DNA of 22,772 nt, from the NCBI GenBank assembly GCA_023382535.1, contig JAHDWA010000107.1:1-22772 (forward strand). Direction: 5' to 3'. A program made the translations under genes and the position numbers. The notes under the pieces were generated by a model. The model was not told where the DNA came from, did not search any database, and was given only the letters and a program-made list of their open reading frames with translations. Positions 13,577 through 21,240 of this stretch are shown here, piece by piece (position 1 is the first letter of the stretch; the number at the start of each line of letters is the position of its first letter). The stretch is from Anaerolineae bacterium. Lineage in GTDB: Bacteria; Chloroflexota; Anaerolineae; 4572-78; J111.

Positions 13577-15868
13577 ATGGCCAAAAAAGCGACGATTCGT
13601 AGACCAACAACCACAACTAAAAAGAGCCAGCCCAAAAGAGAAGCGAAGCTTCGGCCAGAGGTGATGGGCGTTGGCTTATTGATCCTGGCCGGGATTACCC
13701 TGCTCAGCTTGTTCACGCCCAACCGGAGCACGCTCATTGCCGGCTGGCTGAACTTCCTGGGGGTGCTCATTGGTTGGGGCCAGTACGTTGTCTGGCTGCC
13801 GCTGGTGCTGCTGGCCGTCTGGTTCTTCCGACGCTACGGCAGCGAAGACAGCCAGGAGAAGTGGGAGAAGCCGGTCGGCACTTTTTTATTGTTGGGGCTG
13901 CTGCTGATTGTGTTCCACTTTATCCAGCCGGGCGACGGGGTGGAAGAGTTCGGCGGCGGCGGGGCGATCGGCTGGATGCTGGGCGAGCTGCTGCGCTCGG
14001 CCCTGGGAACTCCCACGACCCTGGTCGTTCTGGGCGGACTGTTCCCGCTGGCGCTTATCCTGATCAGCGGCCTGTCGCTGCGCGAACTGGGGCAGATGCT
14101 GCGCGACTGGTATTACCGCTTTCAGGATTGGCGTCACTTCCGGCAGCTCAATATTAACCCCTCGACGCCGCGCCCGCGCCCGCTGGAACCCTCTCCCCGC
14201 TTCATTGACCGCATGCTGGCCGGGGGGAGAAACCTGGTCAGATCTGGTGCTGAAAGCGGCAAAGACGACGTGCCAATTAGTGTGGTAGGTGAAATCGTGG
14301 GAGACGACGCCGACGGGTCTCTCGTCCCGGCTGAAGCGTTGGTCGGCCAGGTTGAAGGCAGCCACCGCTGGCGGCTGCCCCAGGTTGACCAGATTTTTGA
14401 AGAGGGGTTGGAGCTGGAAATCAGTGAATCCGAAATCCGGCAGCGAGTCAGAATTATCGAAGACACGCTGGCCAGCTTTGGGGTTGAGGTGAAAGTCCGC
14501 GAGATCAATCAAGGCCCGTCGGTCACTCAGTTTGGCCTGGAGCCGGGCTTTATGGCGACGAAAGACGCCAAAGGCAACCCGCGCCGGGTGCGGGTGTCGC
14601 GCATTGTCGGCCTGGCCAACGACCTGGCCCTGGCCCTCTCGGCCGCGCCCATCCGCATCGAAGCGCCAATTCCCGGCCGGCCTTACGTCGGCCTGGAAGT
14701 ACCTAATTCGACGACCAACCTGGTCACGCTGCGCAATTTGATGGAGTCGGACCGCTTCTACCGCACCTCCGGCCCGCTCAAGCTGGCCCTGGGGCAAGAT
14801 GTCTCCGGGCGGGCAGTCATTGCCGACCTGACCTCAATGCCGCACCTGCTCATCGCCGGGGCGACCGGCTCCGGCAAGAGTGTTTGTATTAACGCCGTCG
14901 TCGCCTGCCTGATTAGCACCCACACCCCGGAAACGCTGCGCCTGCTGATGATTGACCCCAAGATGGTCGAACTGGTCAACTACAACGGTATCCCGCACCT
15001 GCTGGCCCCGGTCGTAACCGACCTGGAGAAGGTGGTCGGCGTGTTGAGCTGGACCACCCGCGAGATGGAGCGGCGCTACAAACTCTTTGCCCAGGAAGGC
15101 GCGCGCAATATCATCGGCTATAATGAGAAGGTGGTCAAGGAAGGGCGCGATACCCTGCCTTACATCGTCCTCATTATTGACGAGCTGGCCGATCTAATGA
15201 TGATGGCCCCGGACGAGGTTGAACGGACCATTACCCGTATCGCCCAGATGGCCCGCGCCACCGGCATTCACCTGATTATCGCCACCCAGCGCCCCTCGGT
15301 GGATGTGGTCACCGGCCTGATCAAGGCCAACTTCCCGGCCCGCATCGCCTTTGCCGTGACCAGCCAGATCGACTCGCGGGTTATCTTGGACTCGCCGGGG
15401 GCGGAGCGGCTGCTGGGCAAGGGCGACATGCTGTACATGGCGGCAGACTCGGCCAAGCTGCAGCGCCTGCAAGGCGTCTTTGTCTCCGACCAGGAGATGA
15501 ACCGGCTGGTGCGCTTTTGGCGCGGAGCCAACTATTCGGCGGAGCGAGAACCGCGCAGCCCGGCCCAGGTCAACACCGACCTGGTGCAGCAGCCGCTGTG
15601 GGAAGAGTACAAGGCCCTGGAGAAAGGGAGCGCCGAGAATAAAGATGATGAACTGCTGGAGAGGGCGATCGAGGTCGTGCGCGAGCAGGGGAAAGCATCG
15701 GTCTCGCTGCTGCAGCGCCGCCTGCGGATTGGCTACAGCCGGGCCGCCCGCCTGATTGACGAGATGGAAGAGCAGGGCATCATCGGCCCCGATGAAGGTG
15801 GCAAGGGCCGGCCCATCCTTGTGACCCAGGCCGACGACGATGCTGACCCATTGGAAGACGAGGCGTAA
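13577..15868 (+). CDS. ftsK: FtsK/SpoIIIE DNA translocase
   Basis: Hexameric ATP-driven DNA pump that clears chromosome DNA through the closing septum. About four hydrophobic helices fill the first 200 residues (for example VMGVGLLILAGITLLSLF). A linker follows, then the alpha/beta motor with Walker A GATGSGKS (428-435) and Walker B LIIDE with Asp535-Glu536. Motor segments such as GIPHLLAPVVTDLEK, GIHLIIATQRPSVDVVTGLI and FPARIAFAVTSQIDSRVILD are highly typical. A C-terminal winged helix (ERAIEVVREQGKASVSLLQR) matches the gamma domain that reads orientation sequences. I chose ATG at 13577 (763 residues) over an in-frame GTG at 13553, because the protein then begins MAKKATIRR and the GTG lies within the inverted repeat. 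No good ribosome binding site is seen. The compact linker is closer to SpoIIIE than to E. coli FtsK. Confidence 0.95.
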   Translation: MAKKATIRRPTTTTKKSQPKREAKLRPEVMGVGLLILAGITLLSLFTPNRSTLIAGWLNFLGVLIGWGQYVVWLPLVLLAVWFFRRYGSEDSQEKWEKPVGTFLLLGLLLIVFHFIQPGDGVEEFGGGGAIGWMLGELLRSALGTPTTLVVLGGLFPLALILISGLSLRELGQMLRDWYYRFQDWRHFRQLNINPSTPRPRPLEPSPRFIDRMLAGGRNLVRSGAESGKDDVPISVVGEIVGDDADGSLVPAEALVGQVEGSHRWRLPQVDQIFEEGLELEISESEIRQRVRIIEDTLASFGVEVKVREINQGPSVTQFGLEPGFMATKDAKGNPRRVRVSRIVGLANDLALALSAAPIRIEAPIPGRPYVGLEVPNSTTNLVTLRNLMESDRFYRTSGPLKLALGQDVSGRAVIADLTSMPHLLIAGATGSGKSVCINAVVACLISTHTPETLRLLMIDPKMVELVNYNGIPHLLAPVVTDLEKVVGVLSWTTREMERRYKLFAQEGARNIIGYNEKVVKEGRDTLPYIVLIIDELADLMMMAPDEVERTITRIAQMARATGIHLIIATQRPSVDVVTGLIKANFPARIAFAVTSQIDSRVILDSPGAERLLGKGDMLYMAADSAKLQRLQGVFVSDQEMNRLVRFWRGANYSAEREPRSPAQVNTDLVQQPLWEEYKALEKGSAENKDDELLERAIEVVREQGKASVSLLQRRLRIGYSRAARLIDEMEEQGIIGPDEGGKGRPILVTQADDDADPLEDEA

Positions 15869-15944
15869 GGCGTAAAATGTGAGGCGTGATTCAGGAACTG
15901 AAATCGAAAATCTGAAATCCGAAATCGTAAATCGTAAATCGGCT
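15866..15944. repeat. Word-based direct repeat between ftsK and the NUDIX gene
   Basis: After the ftsK stop the words GGCGTAA/GAGGCGT and then a run of AAATC words occur: TGAAATCGAAAATCTGAAAT continuing as CCGAAATCGTAAATCGTAAATCGG. The run is in frame with the NUDIX gene and encodes its apparent first 22 residues, so this spacer has probably become part of a coding frame or masks the real start. Confidence 0.6.
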
Positions 15945-16349
15945 CGTCCTTACGCCGTCCGGGCCGTGCTCGTTGAAGACAAGCATATTCTGTTGATCCA
16001 TCATCACTTCAACGATCCAAGCTTATTTGACAAGTGGACTTTTCCCGGCGGCCGGCTCGACCCGGAAGAAGTTGATCCCCTCATCGCGCTGCACCGGGAG
16101 ATGCGCGAGGAGCTGTCTATTGAGATTGAGGTGTTGGGCGAGCTAGGCGTGTTCTACAGCCGCTCGGGCATGGACTACACCATTTTTGCCGCCCGGCCGC
16201 TGGGGCCGCTCGGCCCGCTCAAAGCCGACGAGATTCGCGAGATCACCTGGCTGACTCCGGCCGAGGTGTACCAGTGGCACACCCAGGAAAAGCTGCATTT
16301 TGGTTTTGAGATGAAGGCGGTTTCGGCCTATTTGAAGCAGTTCACGTAA
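15879..16349 (+). CDS. NUDIX hydrolase
   Basis: A protein of up to 156 residues that should hydrolyse a nucleoside diphosphate linked to another group. The domain begins at about residue 23 (RPYAVRAVLVEDKHILLIHH). The Nudix box runs from Gly57-Gly58 through RLDPEEVDPLIALHREMREE. The catalytic R-E-x-x-E-E (Arg73, Glu74, Glu77, Glu78) is intact, but the spacing between the first Glu and the Arg is one residue longer than usual and the late Gly is Ser80. The substrate cannot be inferred. The only upstream in-frame start I find is GTG at 15879; residues 1-22 are coded by the AAATC-word repeat and have no family match, so the true start is unsure. It lies 10 bp after ftsK and may be co-transcribed with it. 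Confidence 0.8.
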   Translation: MRRDSGTEIENLKSEIVNRKSARPYAVRAVLVEDKHILLIHHHFNDPSLFDKWTFPGGRLDPEEVDPLIALHREMREELSIEIEVLGELGVFYSRSGMDYTIFAARPLGPLGPLKADEIREITWLTPAEVYQWHTQEKLHFGFEMKAVSAYLKQFT

Positions 16350-16350
16350 G

Positions 16351-16424
16351 GAAGAGGAGAGGATGCGAGGGCGCGGATTGCTTTTCTTCGCCTCACGCAT
16401 CATCGCCTCCTCGCTTCCTCTCCT
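16351..16424. repeat. Inverted repeat between convergent NUDIX and membrane-protein genes
   Basis: GAAGAGGAGAGGATGCGAGG (16351-16370) is mirrored imperfectly by CCTCACGCATC (16391-16401) and CCTCGCTTCCTCTCC (16409-16423). The right-hand part lies inside the 3' end of the small membrane protein gene and encodes its last residues (AGEEARRR). It is a plausible two-way terminator. Confidence 0.55.
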
Positions 16425-16663
16425 GCCGGCACACCCGTATAGCAGTCGTTCAGCATGTCCACCATTTCGACCCGTTTCTGGGCGGTCAGGTAAGCGCCCC
16501 ACAGAAAAGAAACCACCAGCAGCAACACGGCCAGGCCCAGCCCTAACGCTGGCCACCAACTGAGCATTCCCCATTCCGGGCGCAAGAGCGCCATCACGAT
16601 CATCCCCAAAATAGAGATAGCCCCCACCACTAAAGCCAATCGCGTAATTTTTTTAGGCGACAT
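16400..16663 (-). CDS. Small two-helix membrane protein
   Basis: An 87-residue protein from the ATG at 16663, chosen because AGGAGG lies just upstream, better than the ATG 21 bases earlier. It has a basic N-terminus (MSPKKITR), two hydrophobic helices at about residues 8-27 (LALVVGAISILGMIVMALLR) and 33-58, and a basic C-terminal tail. I do not recognise a family. The tail (YTGVPAGEEARRR) is coded within the inverted repeat and is probably not functional sequence. It follows mutM by 38 bp on the same strand and may share its transcript. No functional link to DNA repair is visible. Confidence 0.65.
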   Translation of the reverse strand: MSPKKITRLALVVGAISILGMIVMALLRPEWGMLSWWPALGLGLAVLLLVVSFLWGAYLTAQKRVEMVDMLNDCYTGVPAGEEARRR

Positions 16664-16701
16664 AAATCCTCCTGAAGCAGTCATCCCGAATTGTTCTTAT
16701 C

Positions 16702-17499
16702 TTATTTCTGACACTGCGGGCAAAAATGGGTCGAGCGCCCGCCGAGGACCAGCCGGACAATCGGCGTGCCGCAGGTCAGGCAGGGTTGGTCGGTGCGGCC
16801 GTAGACCCGAAAATGGTCCTGAAACTCGCCGCCGCGATAAACGCTGTCGAAGCTGGCCCCTTTCCAGGTGATCCCGGCGTTCAGCGTTTGGCGGATGGCC
16901 CCGTACAGCCGCTCCAGTTCCGCCGCCGCCAGGGTATCGACCTGGCGCTGGGGATTAATGCCCGCCAGAAAACAGCTCTCATCGGCGTAAATATTGCCGA
17001 CTCCGGCAATAAACTCCTGGTTGAGGAGTAGCGGTTTTAGCCGGCCCTTGCGCTTCTGAAAGAGGCTCTTGAAATCCTCCAGGGCAAAGTCATCGGCCAG
17101 CGGCTCCGGCCCCAGCTTGCCGACCACCTGGCCGGGGTCGGCCACCAGATAGACCCGGCCAAATTTGCGCGGGTCTTTAAACCGCAGTTCGTGGGCGTTA
17201 TCCAGGCCAAAAATGGTCCGCACATGGGGGTGGCGCAGCTCGTTTTCCGGCTCGACCAGCAAATCACCGCTCATCTTGAGGTGTAGGAACAGCGTATCGC
17301 CGCCGGAGAGATGGAACTGCAGGTACTTGGCCCGCCGGGTAATCGCCTCGATGCGCTGGCCGGGCAAGCGCTGCTGCAGTTCGGAGACAGGTGTTTTGAT
17401 TGAATTGGGCCAGAGCACAGTCACGCCGGTAAAGGTTCGTCCCACCAGCGGCCCCCGCAGGCCGCGCACTACCGTTTCAACTTCGGGTAATTCAGGCAT
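16702..17499 (-). CDS. mutM: Formamidopyrimidine-DNA glycosylase (MutM/Fpg)
   Basis: Base-excision repair enzyme that removes 8-oxoguanine and formamidopyrimidines and nicks the abasic site. It has 265 residues, close to the 270 typical of the family. The catalytic N-terminus is exact, PELPEVETVVRGL after Met removal (Pro2, Glu3), with Lys58 in RRAKYLQFHL as the second conserved residue. FKDPRKFGR and the helix-two-turn-helix segment QEFIAGVGNIYADESCF are present. The C-terminal zinc finger is CX2C-X16-CX2C (CLTCG to FCPQCQK) and includes the GGRST arginine. The start lies inside the end of the upstream AlkZ-like gene, giving an 8-bp overlap and probable translational coupling. No residue important to the fold seems to be missing. 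Confidence 0.97.
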   Translation of the reverse strand: MPELPEVETVVRGLRGPLVGRTFTGVTVLWPNSIKTPVSELQQRLPGQRIEAITRRAKYLQFHLSGGDTLFLHLKMSGDLLVEPENELRHPHVRTIFGLDNAHELRFKDPRKFGRVYLVADPGQVVGKLGPEPLADDFALEDFKSLFQKRKGRLKPLLLNQEFIAGVGNIYADESCFLAGINPQRQVDTLAAAELERLYGAIRQTLNAGITWKGASFDSVYRGGEFQDHFRVYGRTDQPCLTCGTPIVRLVLGGRSTHFCPQCQK

Positions 17500-18604
17500 A
17501 GCTAACCACCGTAGACGGCATACCTAAAAACTTGCCATAACGCTTGGCGGCGACAGCAATGGCCTGTTTTTGGTCTTCGCTTAACGGGTTAAAAGGGCTG
17601 ATCGCCATTACAACCGTGTCTTTCTTGAAGGTACGCTTCCATGTGCCTGCCACCCTGCCATCTATTACCAGGGTGGGGTTAAACACGCCATTGTTGCCGG
17701 GAGTTATTTTTTGGGCGTGTATCGCCTCAAGAACGGCGCTGCGGTCTTTGTACCCCAGCATATACTCATCGAAACCGGGCAGGAGGTAGGTTGCCGGCGA
17801 ATTATCTGCTGTGACCGGCCTGTCCGGGGACATCCAGTAGGTCTGGCCATTGACAGTTTCCTGGCTGAGCTGCGTTTTGACCATTTCGAGGCCGGCCCTT
17901 GCCTCAGTCAGGGTTAACCCCGACCACCCTCCAAAATCTGGCAGGGTGGCCGGCCCGTGGCTGGTAAAGTAGCGCCGGGTCAGCTCCGCCAGGGCCTCGT
18001 CGCGCGCCAAACTTTTAGCCCGGGGTGCCCACTCGTCAAGCAGGGTAAAAGTTTGCTGTTTGCCGTTTGGCGGGCCAAAACAAATCAGCCCATCCTGCGC
18101 AGACCGGCACAGGATATGGTAGCCCCGTTGGCCCGCCGGAGAGATGTTGGCCCGCTCAAGGAGCTGATACATTTCATCCCGCGCCAACTGCTTGCCGCCC
18201 TGTAAGGCTTTAACAAACAATTCCTTACTGCGGGCAAATACGGCCTCGTCCAATTCCAGTTGCCGATACCGTCCTGCGGTTTGAGCAATAATCCGCGGCG
18301 TTAGGAGTTCAAGCAGCCAACGAACATCTTCAGGCGCCACAAAATGCAGCGTACCCCGCATCGGCCACGTGCGAATTATTGTTTTGTTGGCGACGGCTTG
18401 TTCAATTTCAGAATCAGTGGCGTCTGGCAAGCGCAAGCCGACTGACCATTTTGCGCCGGCATAATCCTGGGCCTGTAACGCGCCGAGCCAGGACACGATC
18501 TGGCCCGGCTCTTTAAATGGGGTCCTGGCAATTTGTTGATGATAGAGCCTGAATTGAGCAATAGTTTGAGGTGTCACGACTGATTTATCGCTTTCCTGCA
18601 TCAT
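17492..18604 (-). CDS. AlkZ-like winged-helix DNA glycosylase family protein (HTH_42)
   Basis: A 370-residue protein of the winged-helix superfamily that contains AlkZ (repair of bulky and cross-linked alkyl adducts) and E. coli YcaQ/AlkX. Near the N-terminus LGALQAQDYAGAKWSVGLRL carries Gln44-Ala45-Gln46, which matches the Q-x-Q catalytic motif reported for the AlkZ-like branch rather than the Q-x-D of YcaQ. Later landmarks are IRTWPMRGTLHFVAPEDVRW and LLPGFDEYMLGYKDRSAVL, then VFNPTLVIDGRVAGTWKR. It overlaps mutM by 8 bp, which supports a role in base-excision repair. Its ATG is part of an ATGA overlap with a decayed paralogue just upstream. Many family members are uncharacterised, so the lesion it acts on is unknown. 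Confidence 0.85.
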   Translation of the reverse strand: MMQESDKSVVTPQTIAQFRLYHQQIARTPFKEPGQIVSWLGALQAQDYAGAKWSVGLRLPDATDSEIEQAVANKTIIRTWPMRGTLHFVAPEDVRWLLELLTPRIIAQTAGRYRQLELDEAVFARSKELFVKALQGGKQLARDEMYQLLERANISPAGQRGYHILCRSAQDGLICFGPPNGKQQTFTLLDEWAPRAKSLARDEALAELTRRYFTSHGPATLPDFGGWSGLTLTEARAGLEMVKTQLSQETVNGQTYWMSPDRPVTADNSPATYLLPGFDEYMLGYKDRSAVLEAIHAQKITPGNNGVFNPTLVIDGRVAGTWKRTFKKDTVVMAISPFNPLSEDQKQAIAVAAKRYGKFLGMPSTVVSYA

Positions 18605-18804
18605 CCCAGCATGACCTTCGGATCAAGAAACGTCCCATAGCGCTGCGCAGCCTCGGTCAGGGCCTGGTCCTCGGCATGGCCAAGCGGGGTGAAGAGAGTC
18701 GGCGTGATATTGTATACTGGTCACAAGCTGGCAACAAATAAGCTCTGGGCGATGCCGCTGGGGTTAATACATTCGGAGAATACCAACAGGTGTTCACTCT
18801 CACT
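18601..18804 (-). pseudogene. Decayed C-terminal fragment of a second AlkZ-like gene
   Basis: The minus strand reads SESEHLLVFSECINPSG, IAQSLFVASL, stop (TGA at 18723-18721), then PVYNITPTLFTPLGHAEDQA, LTEAAQRYGTFLDPKVMLG, and TGA. The last part aligns with the C-terminus of the intact neighbour (ISPFNPLSEDQ, AIAVAAKRYGKFLG): both have PL..EDQ and A..RYG.FL at the same spacing. The first part resembles its GNNGVFNPTLVIDG region. So this is about 67 codons of a related gene with an internal stop and a small deletion. Its terminal TGA overlaps the next ATG as ATGA, an operon-type junction that has outlived the gene body. The homology is my alignment by eye. Confidence 0.6.
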
Positions 18805-19773
18805 TTATGGTTGACCGGTTGAGGTATGCCGGGCGGCCAGCGCTGCGGCCCGCTCTCGCACCAGCGCCCGCAGTTCCTCCGGTTCCACTACCTCCGCCAG
18901 ATAGCCGTAATTCATCACGATGCTGGCCGCCGTTTCTACATCAGGTATGGCAAAGGTGACGATGATCGAGCCATCCGGCTGCTCCTCCACCGTATCCCAC
19001 TGCGACTGGTTATCCAGAGCCTGGAGCGCCGCCTCCGGGGCAAAACACAGCCGCACCTGTATTCGGCGTTGAAAGTAAGGCTCCTCAGCCACATAAGCTT
19101 CAAGGTCGAAATCGGCCGGAATCCCAAACGTTTGCTCCGTTAAATCGAGTTGAAGAATACGATCTACCCGGAAGGAACGAATACCCTGGCGCAAGTGGCA
19201 GTAACCAAGACAGTACTGCCGGCCCCAGCCATGCACCAGCACATAAGGGTCAACGTCGCGCGGCAGGGGTTCCGGCTGGTTCCGGCCTCGATACAGCAGC
19301 CTGACTCGCCGCCGCTCATGGACCGCCGCCCATAGTTTCTCCAGATGGGGTACGCTGCGGCTGGGATCGGCCTGATGCATGCCGATGGCCAGCAAGGTCT
19401 GGCTGGCCCAAGCGACTTCGCGCCGCTGCTCATCGGGCAAGACGTTATCCAGCTTGGCCAAGGCCCCACGCGCCGCCTCCTGGTACAAGCGTCCCCAAAC
19501 CTGTTCCAGAAAGCTGGTCCCCAGGTAAATCGCGACAGCTTCCTCCGGCGTGAAGACCAGGGGCGGCATTTTGTAGCCGCGCACCAGGGCATAGCCGCCA
19601 TAAGGACCGCGCTCGGCGTAGATCGGGATACCCATCTCGTCCAGCATCGTCATATAGCGCTGCACCGTCCGGGCCGAGACATCCAGGGTTTGGGCCAGTT
19701 GGGCCGCGGTCTGGTTGGGCTGGCGCTGGAGCAGCATGATCAATGTAATCAATCGGGTGGCGGTATTGGCCAT
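18805..19773 (-). CDS. WYL-domain helix-turn-helix transcriptional regulator
   Basis: A 322-residue regulator of the YafY/WYL type. I chose the ATG at 19773 over the longer frame because GGAAGAAG lies upstream and the DNA-binding domain starts directly (MANTATRLITLIMLLQ). The helix-turn-helix is TAAQLAQTLDVSARTVQRYM, about residues 21-40, followed by the wing ERGPYGGYALVRGYKMPPL. The WYL domain, which in relatives binds ligands or nucleic acid fragments, is marked by RRRVRLLYRG and GRQYCLGYCHLRQGIRSFRV. The C-terminal WCX-type extension follows (EEPYFQRRIQVRLCF). A perfect palindrome upstream suggests autoregulation. Being first in the same-strand cluster with AlkZ-like and mutM genes, it may respond to DNA damage; WYL regulators often do, but this is inference. 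Confidence 0.9.
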   Translation of the reverse strand: MANTATRLITLIMLLQRQPNQTAAQLAQTLDVSARTVQRYMTMLDEMGIPIYAERGPYGGYALVRGYKMPPLVFTPEEAVAIYLGTSFLEQVWGRLYQEAARGALAKLDNVLPDEQRREVAWASQTLLAIGMHQADPSRSVPHLEKLWAAVHERRRVRLLYRGRNQPEPLPRDVDPYVLVHGWGRQYCLGYCHLRQGIRSFRVDRILQLDLTEQTFGIPADFDLEAYVAEEPYFQRRIQVRLCFAPEAALQALDNQSQWDTVEEQPDGSIIVTFAIPDVETAASIVMNYGYLAEVVEPEELRALVRERAAALAARHTSTGQP

Positions 19774-19828
19774 CTGCTTCTTCCTTAATAGCTCAGTGAC
19801 TAGGTTAAGCCTTATTGTAGCATAAAAA

Positions 19829-19847
19829 TACGACAATATATGTCGTA
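19829..19847. promoter_or_regulatory. Palindromic operator of the WYL regulator gene
   Basis: TACGACA-ATATA-TGTCGTA is a perfect 7+5+7 inverted repeat, 56 bp upstream of the regulator's start codon. On the minus strand a TACAAT -10-like box follows it at 19818-19813. The position fits autorepression by the WYL protein; the binding partner is not shown by sequence. Confidence 0.6.
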
Positions 19848-19995
19848 ATTATCCCTCAATCCCAGTAATTTGAAAATCGAATACCGGCAGCAGAGGTAGC
19901 TCCAAAAATTCTCTTTCTCAACCAACATACCCTCAGGGTCTGCTACAGGGCGACGAATTATTTTCTGTACTGCAAAAATAAAGCCTTTTTGCAAG

Positions 19996-20023
19996 TTGCG
20001 TCCACTCCCATACATGCTATACT
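19996..20023 (+). promoter_or_regulatory. Promoter of the quinone oxidoreductase gene
   Basis: TTGCGT (19996-20001) and TATACT (20018-20023) are 16 bp apart, with TGC before TATACT forming an extended -10. The mRNA leader would be about 155 bases. In the rest of the 340-bp gap 19848-20186 I see no gene and no further strong structure. Confidence 0.55.
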
Positions 20024-20186
20024 GACTGACAAAAAATGTGCAGGGTATCTGCATAGAGACCGTTCAGGTTTCAATTGAATTGCCTGGAGCTATTCTGTCG
20101 GTACTGCCGCAAGACCCGGCTCTTCTTTTGCAGAGCATCCGCCTGCCCAGCCTTCAACTGAGACCGACGAATAAAGGAGAAACCCG

Positions 20187-21155
20187 ATGAAAGCTGTTCG
20201 CATCCATGAATTTGGCGGCCCTGAAGTACTGGGCTACGAGGACTTACCCACTCCAGAACCGGGCGCAGGTGAGGTTTTAGTCAAAATTGCCGCCGCCGGG
20301 GTCAACTTCATTGATATTTACCACCGTATCGGCCTGTACCAGCAGCCCCTGCCAATGACTCTGGGCGTGGAGGGGGCAGGCACGGTGGAAGCTGTCGGGC
20401 CAGGGGTGACTGAATTCAAACCGGGCGACCCAGTGGCTTTCAGCGGGCCGTCAGGCGCTGATGCCACTTATACGATCGTTCCCGCCGGGAAATTGGTTCC
20501 TGTTCCGGCTGCGCTCGACCTGTCTTTGGCCGCCGCCGCTTTACTCCAGGGCATGACCGCCCATTTTCTGACCCACAGCACCTATCCCCTCAAACAAGGC
20601 GACACCGCCCTCATCCACGCGGCGGCCGGGGGGGTGGGATTGTTACTGGTGCAGATGGCCAAAAAACTGGGGGCAACCGTCATCGGTACAACTTCGACGG
20701 AGGAAAAAGCCCAGTTGGTGCGCGAAGCCGGAGCCGATCATGTCATCCTCTACACCCAAACCGATTTTGAAGCCGAAACCAAGCGCCTGACCGATGGCCG
20801 AGGGGTAGATGTTGTGTACGACTCGGTGGGTAAAACCACTTTTGAGAAAAGCCTGAATGTGCTGCGCATGCGCGGGATGCTGGTGCTGTTTGGCCAATCC
20901 AGCGGCAAAGTGCCGCCGCTTGACCCTCTGACTCTCAATGCAAAAGGCTCTCTCTTTCTCACCCGTCCGACCGTGTTTCACTACACCGCCACCCGTGAGG
21001 AACTGCTGTGGCGTTCCGGCGATGTTTTTAACTGGCTTGCTAGCGGCGAGCTAAAGGTGCGCATTGACCACCAACTGCCCCTGGCCGAAGCCGCTGAAGC
21101 GCATCGCCTGCTCGAAAGCCGGCAAACGGCGGGGAAATTACTGTTGATTCCATAA
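20187..21155 (+). CDS. Zinc-free quinone oxidoreductase, MDR superfamily
   Basis: A 322-residue NADPH-dependent enzyme of the medium-chain dehydrogenase/reductase family, quinone reductase (QorA) type. It probably reduces quinones or similar electrophiles with NADPH. The N-terminal catalytic domain starts [20 protein letters not shown] and has [15 protein letters not shown] and [16 protein letters not shown], as in E. coli Qor. Zinc ligands are absent. The NADPH-binding Rossmann motif is A-A-A-G-G-V-G at residues 145-151. [17 protein letters not shown] and the end [10 protein letters not shown] are typical. The length equals that of the family. AAAGGAGA at 20173-20179 precedes the ATG. It has its own promoter and is followed by a hairpin spacer. 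Confidence 0.93.
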   Translation: MKAVRIHEFGGPEVLGYEDLPTPEPGAGEVLVKIAAAGVNFIDIYHRIGLYQQPLPMTLGVEGAGTVEAVGPGVTEFKPGDPVAFSGPSGADATYTIVPAGKLVPVPAALDLSLAAAALLQGMTAHFLTHSTYPLKQGDTALIHAAAGGVGLLLVQMAKKLGATVIGTTSTEEKAQLVREAGADHVILYTQTDFEAETKRLTDGRGVDVVYDSVGKTTFEKSLNVLRMRGMLVLFGQSSGKVPPLDPLTLNAKGSLFLTRPTVFHYTATREELLWRSGDVFNWLASGELKVRIDHQLPLAEAAEAHRLLESRQTAGKLLLIP

Positions 21156-21160
21156 ATAGC

Positions 21161-21227
21161 CAGTAGTCAGTCATCAGTAGCCGGTAATCAGAATTTTTGA
21201 TTACTGAGTTCTGTTTCTGATTACTGG
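21161..21227. repeat. Word-based inverted repeat between oxidoreductase and methyltransferase
   Basis: GTAATCA (21184-21190) pairs perfectly with TGATTAC (21198-21204), and CCGGTAATCAG (21181-21191) pairs alternatively with CTGATTACTGG (21217-21227) in 10 of 11 positions. The preceding CAGTCATCAGT word also occurs in the spacer at 11261-11281. The competing hairpins may end transcription of the oxidoreductase gene. Confidence 0.6.
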
Positions 21228-21240
21228 TCAGGAGAGCAGC

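Noticed and set aside
13886..14797. Minus-strand open frame of 303 codons opposite ftsK
   Set aside because: It is a shadow frame of the high-GC ftsK gene with no motifs.
15895..15944. Tandem AAATC words as a possible CRISPR or regulatory iteron array
   Set aside because: Units are 5-10 bases, irregular, without unique spacers of constant length and without cas or replication genes nearby.
19812..20054. Minus-strand open frame of 80 codons upstream of the WYL gene
   Set aside because: It covers the palindromic operator and promoter region, lacks a ribosome binding site and has no recognisable family.
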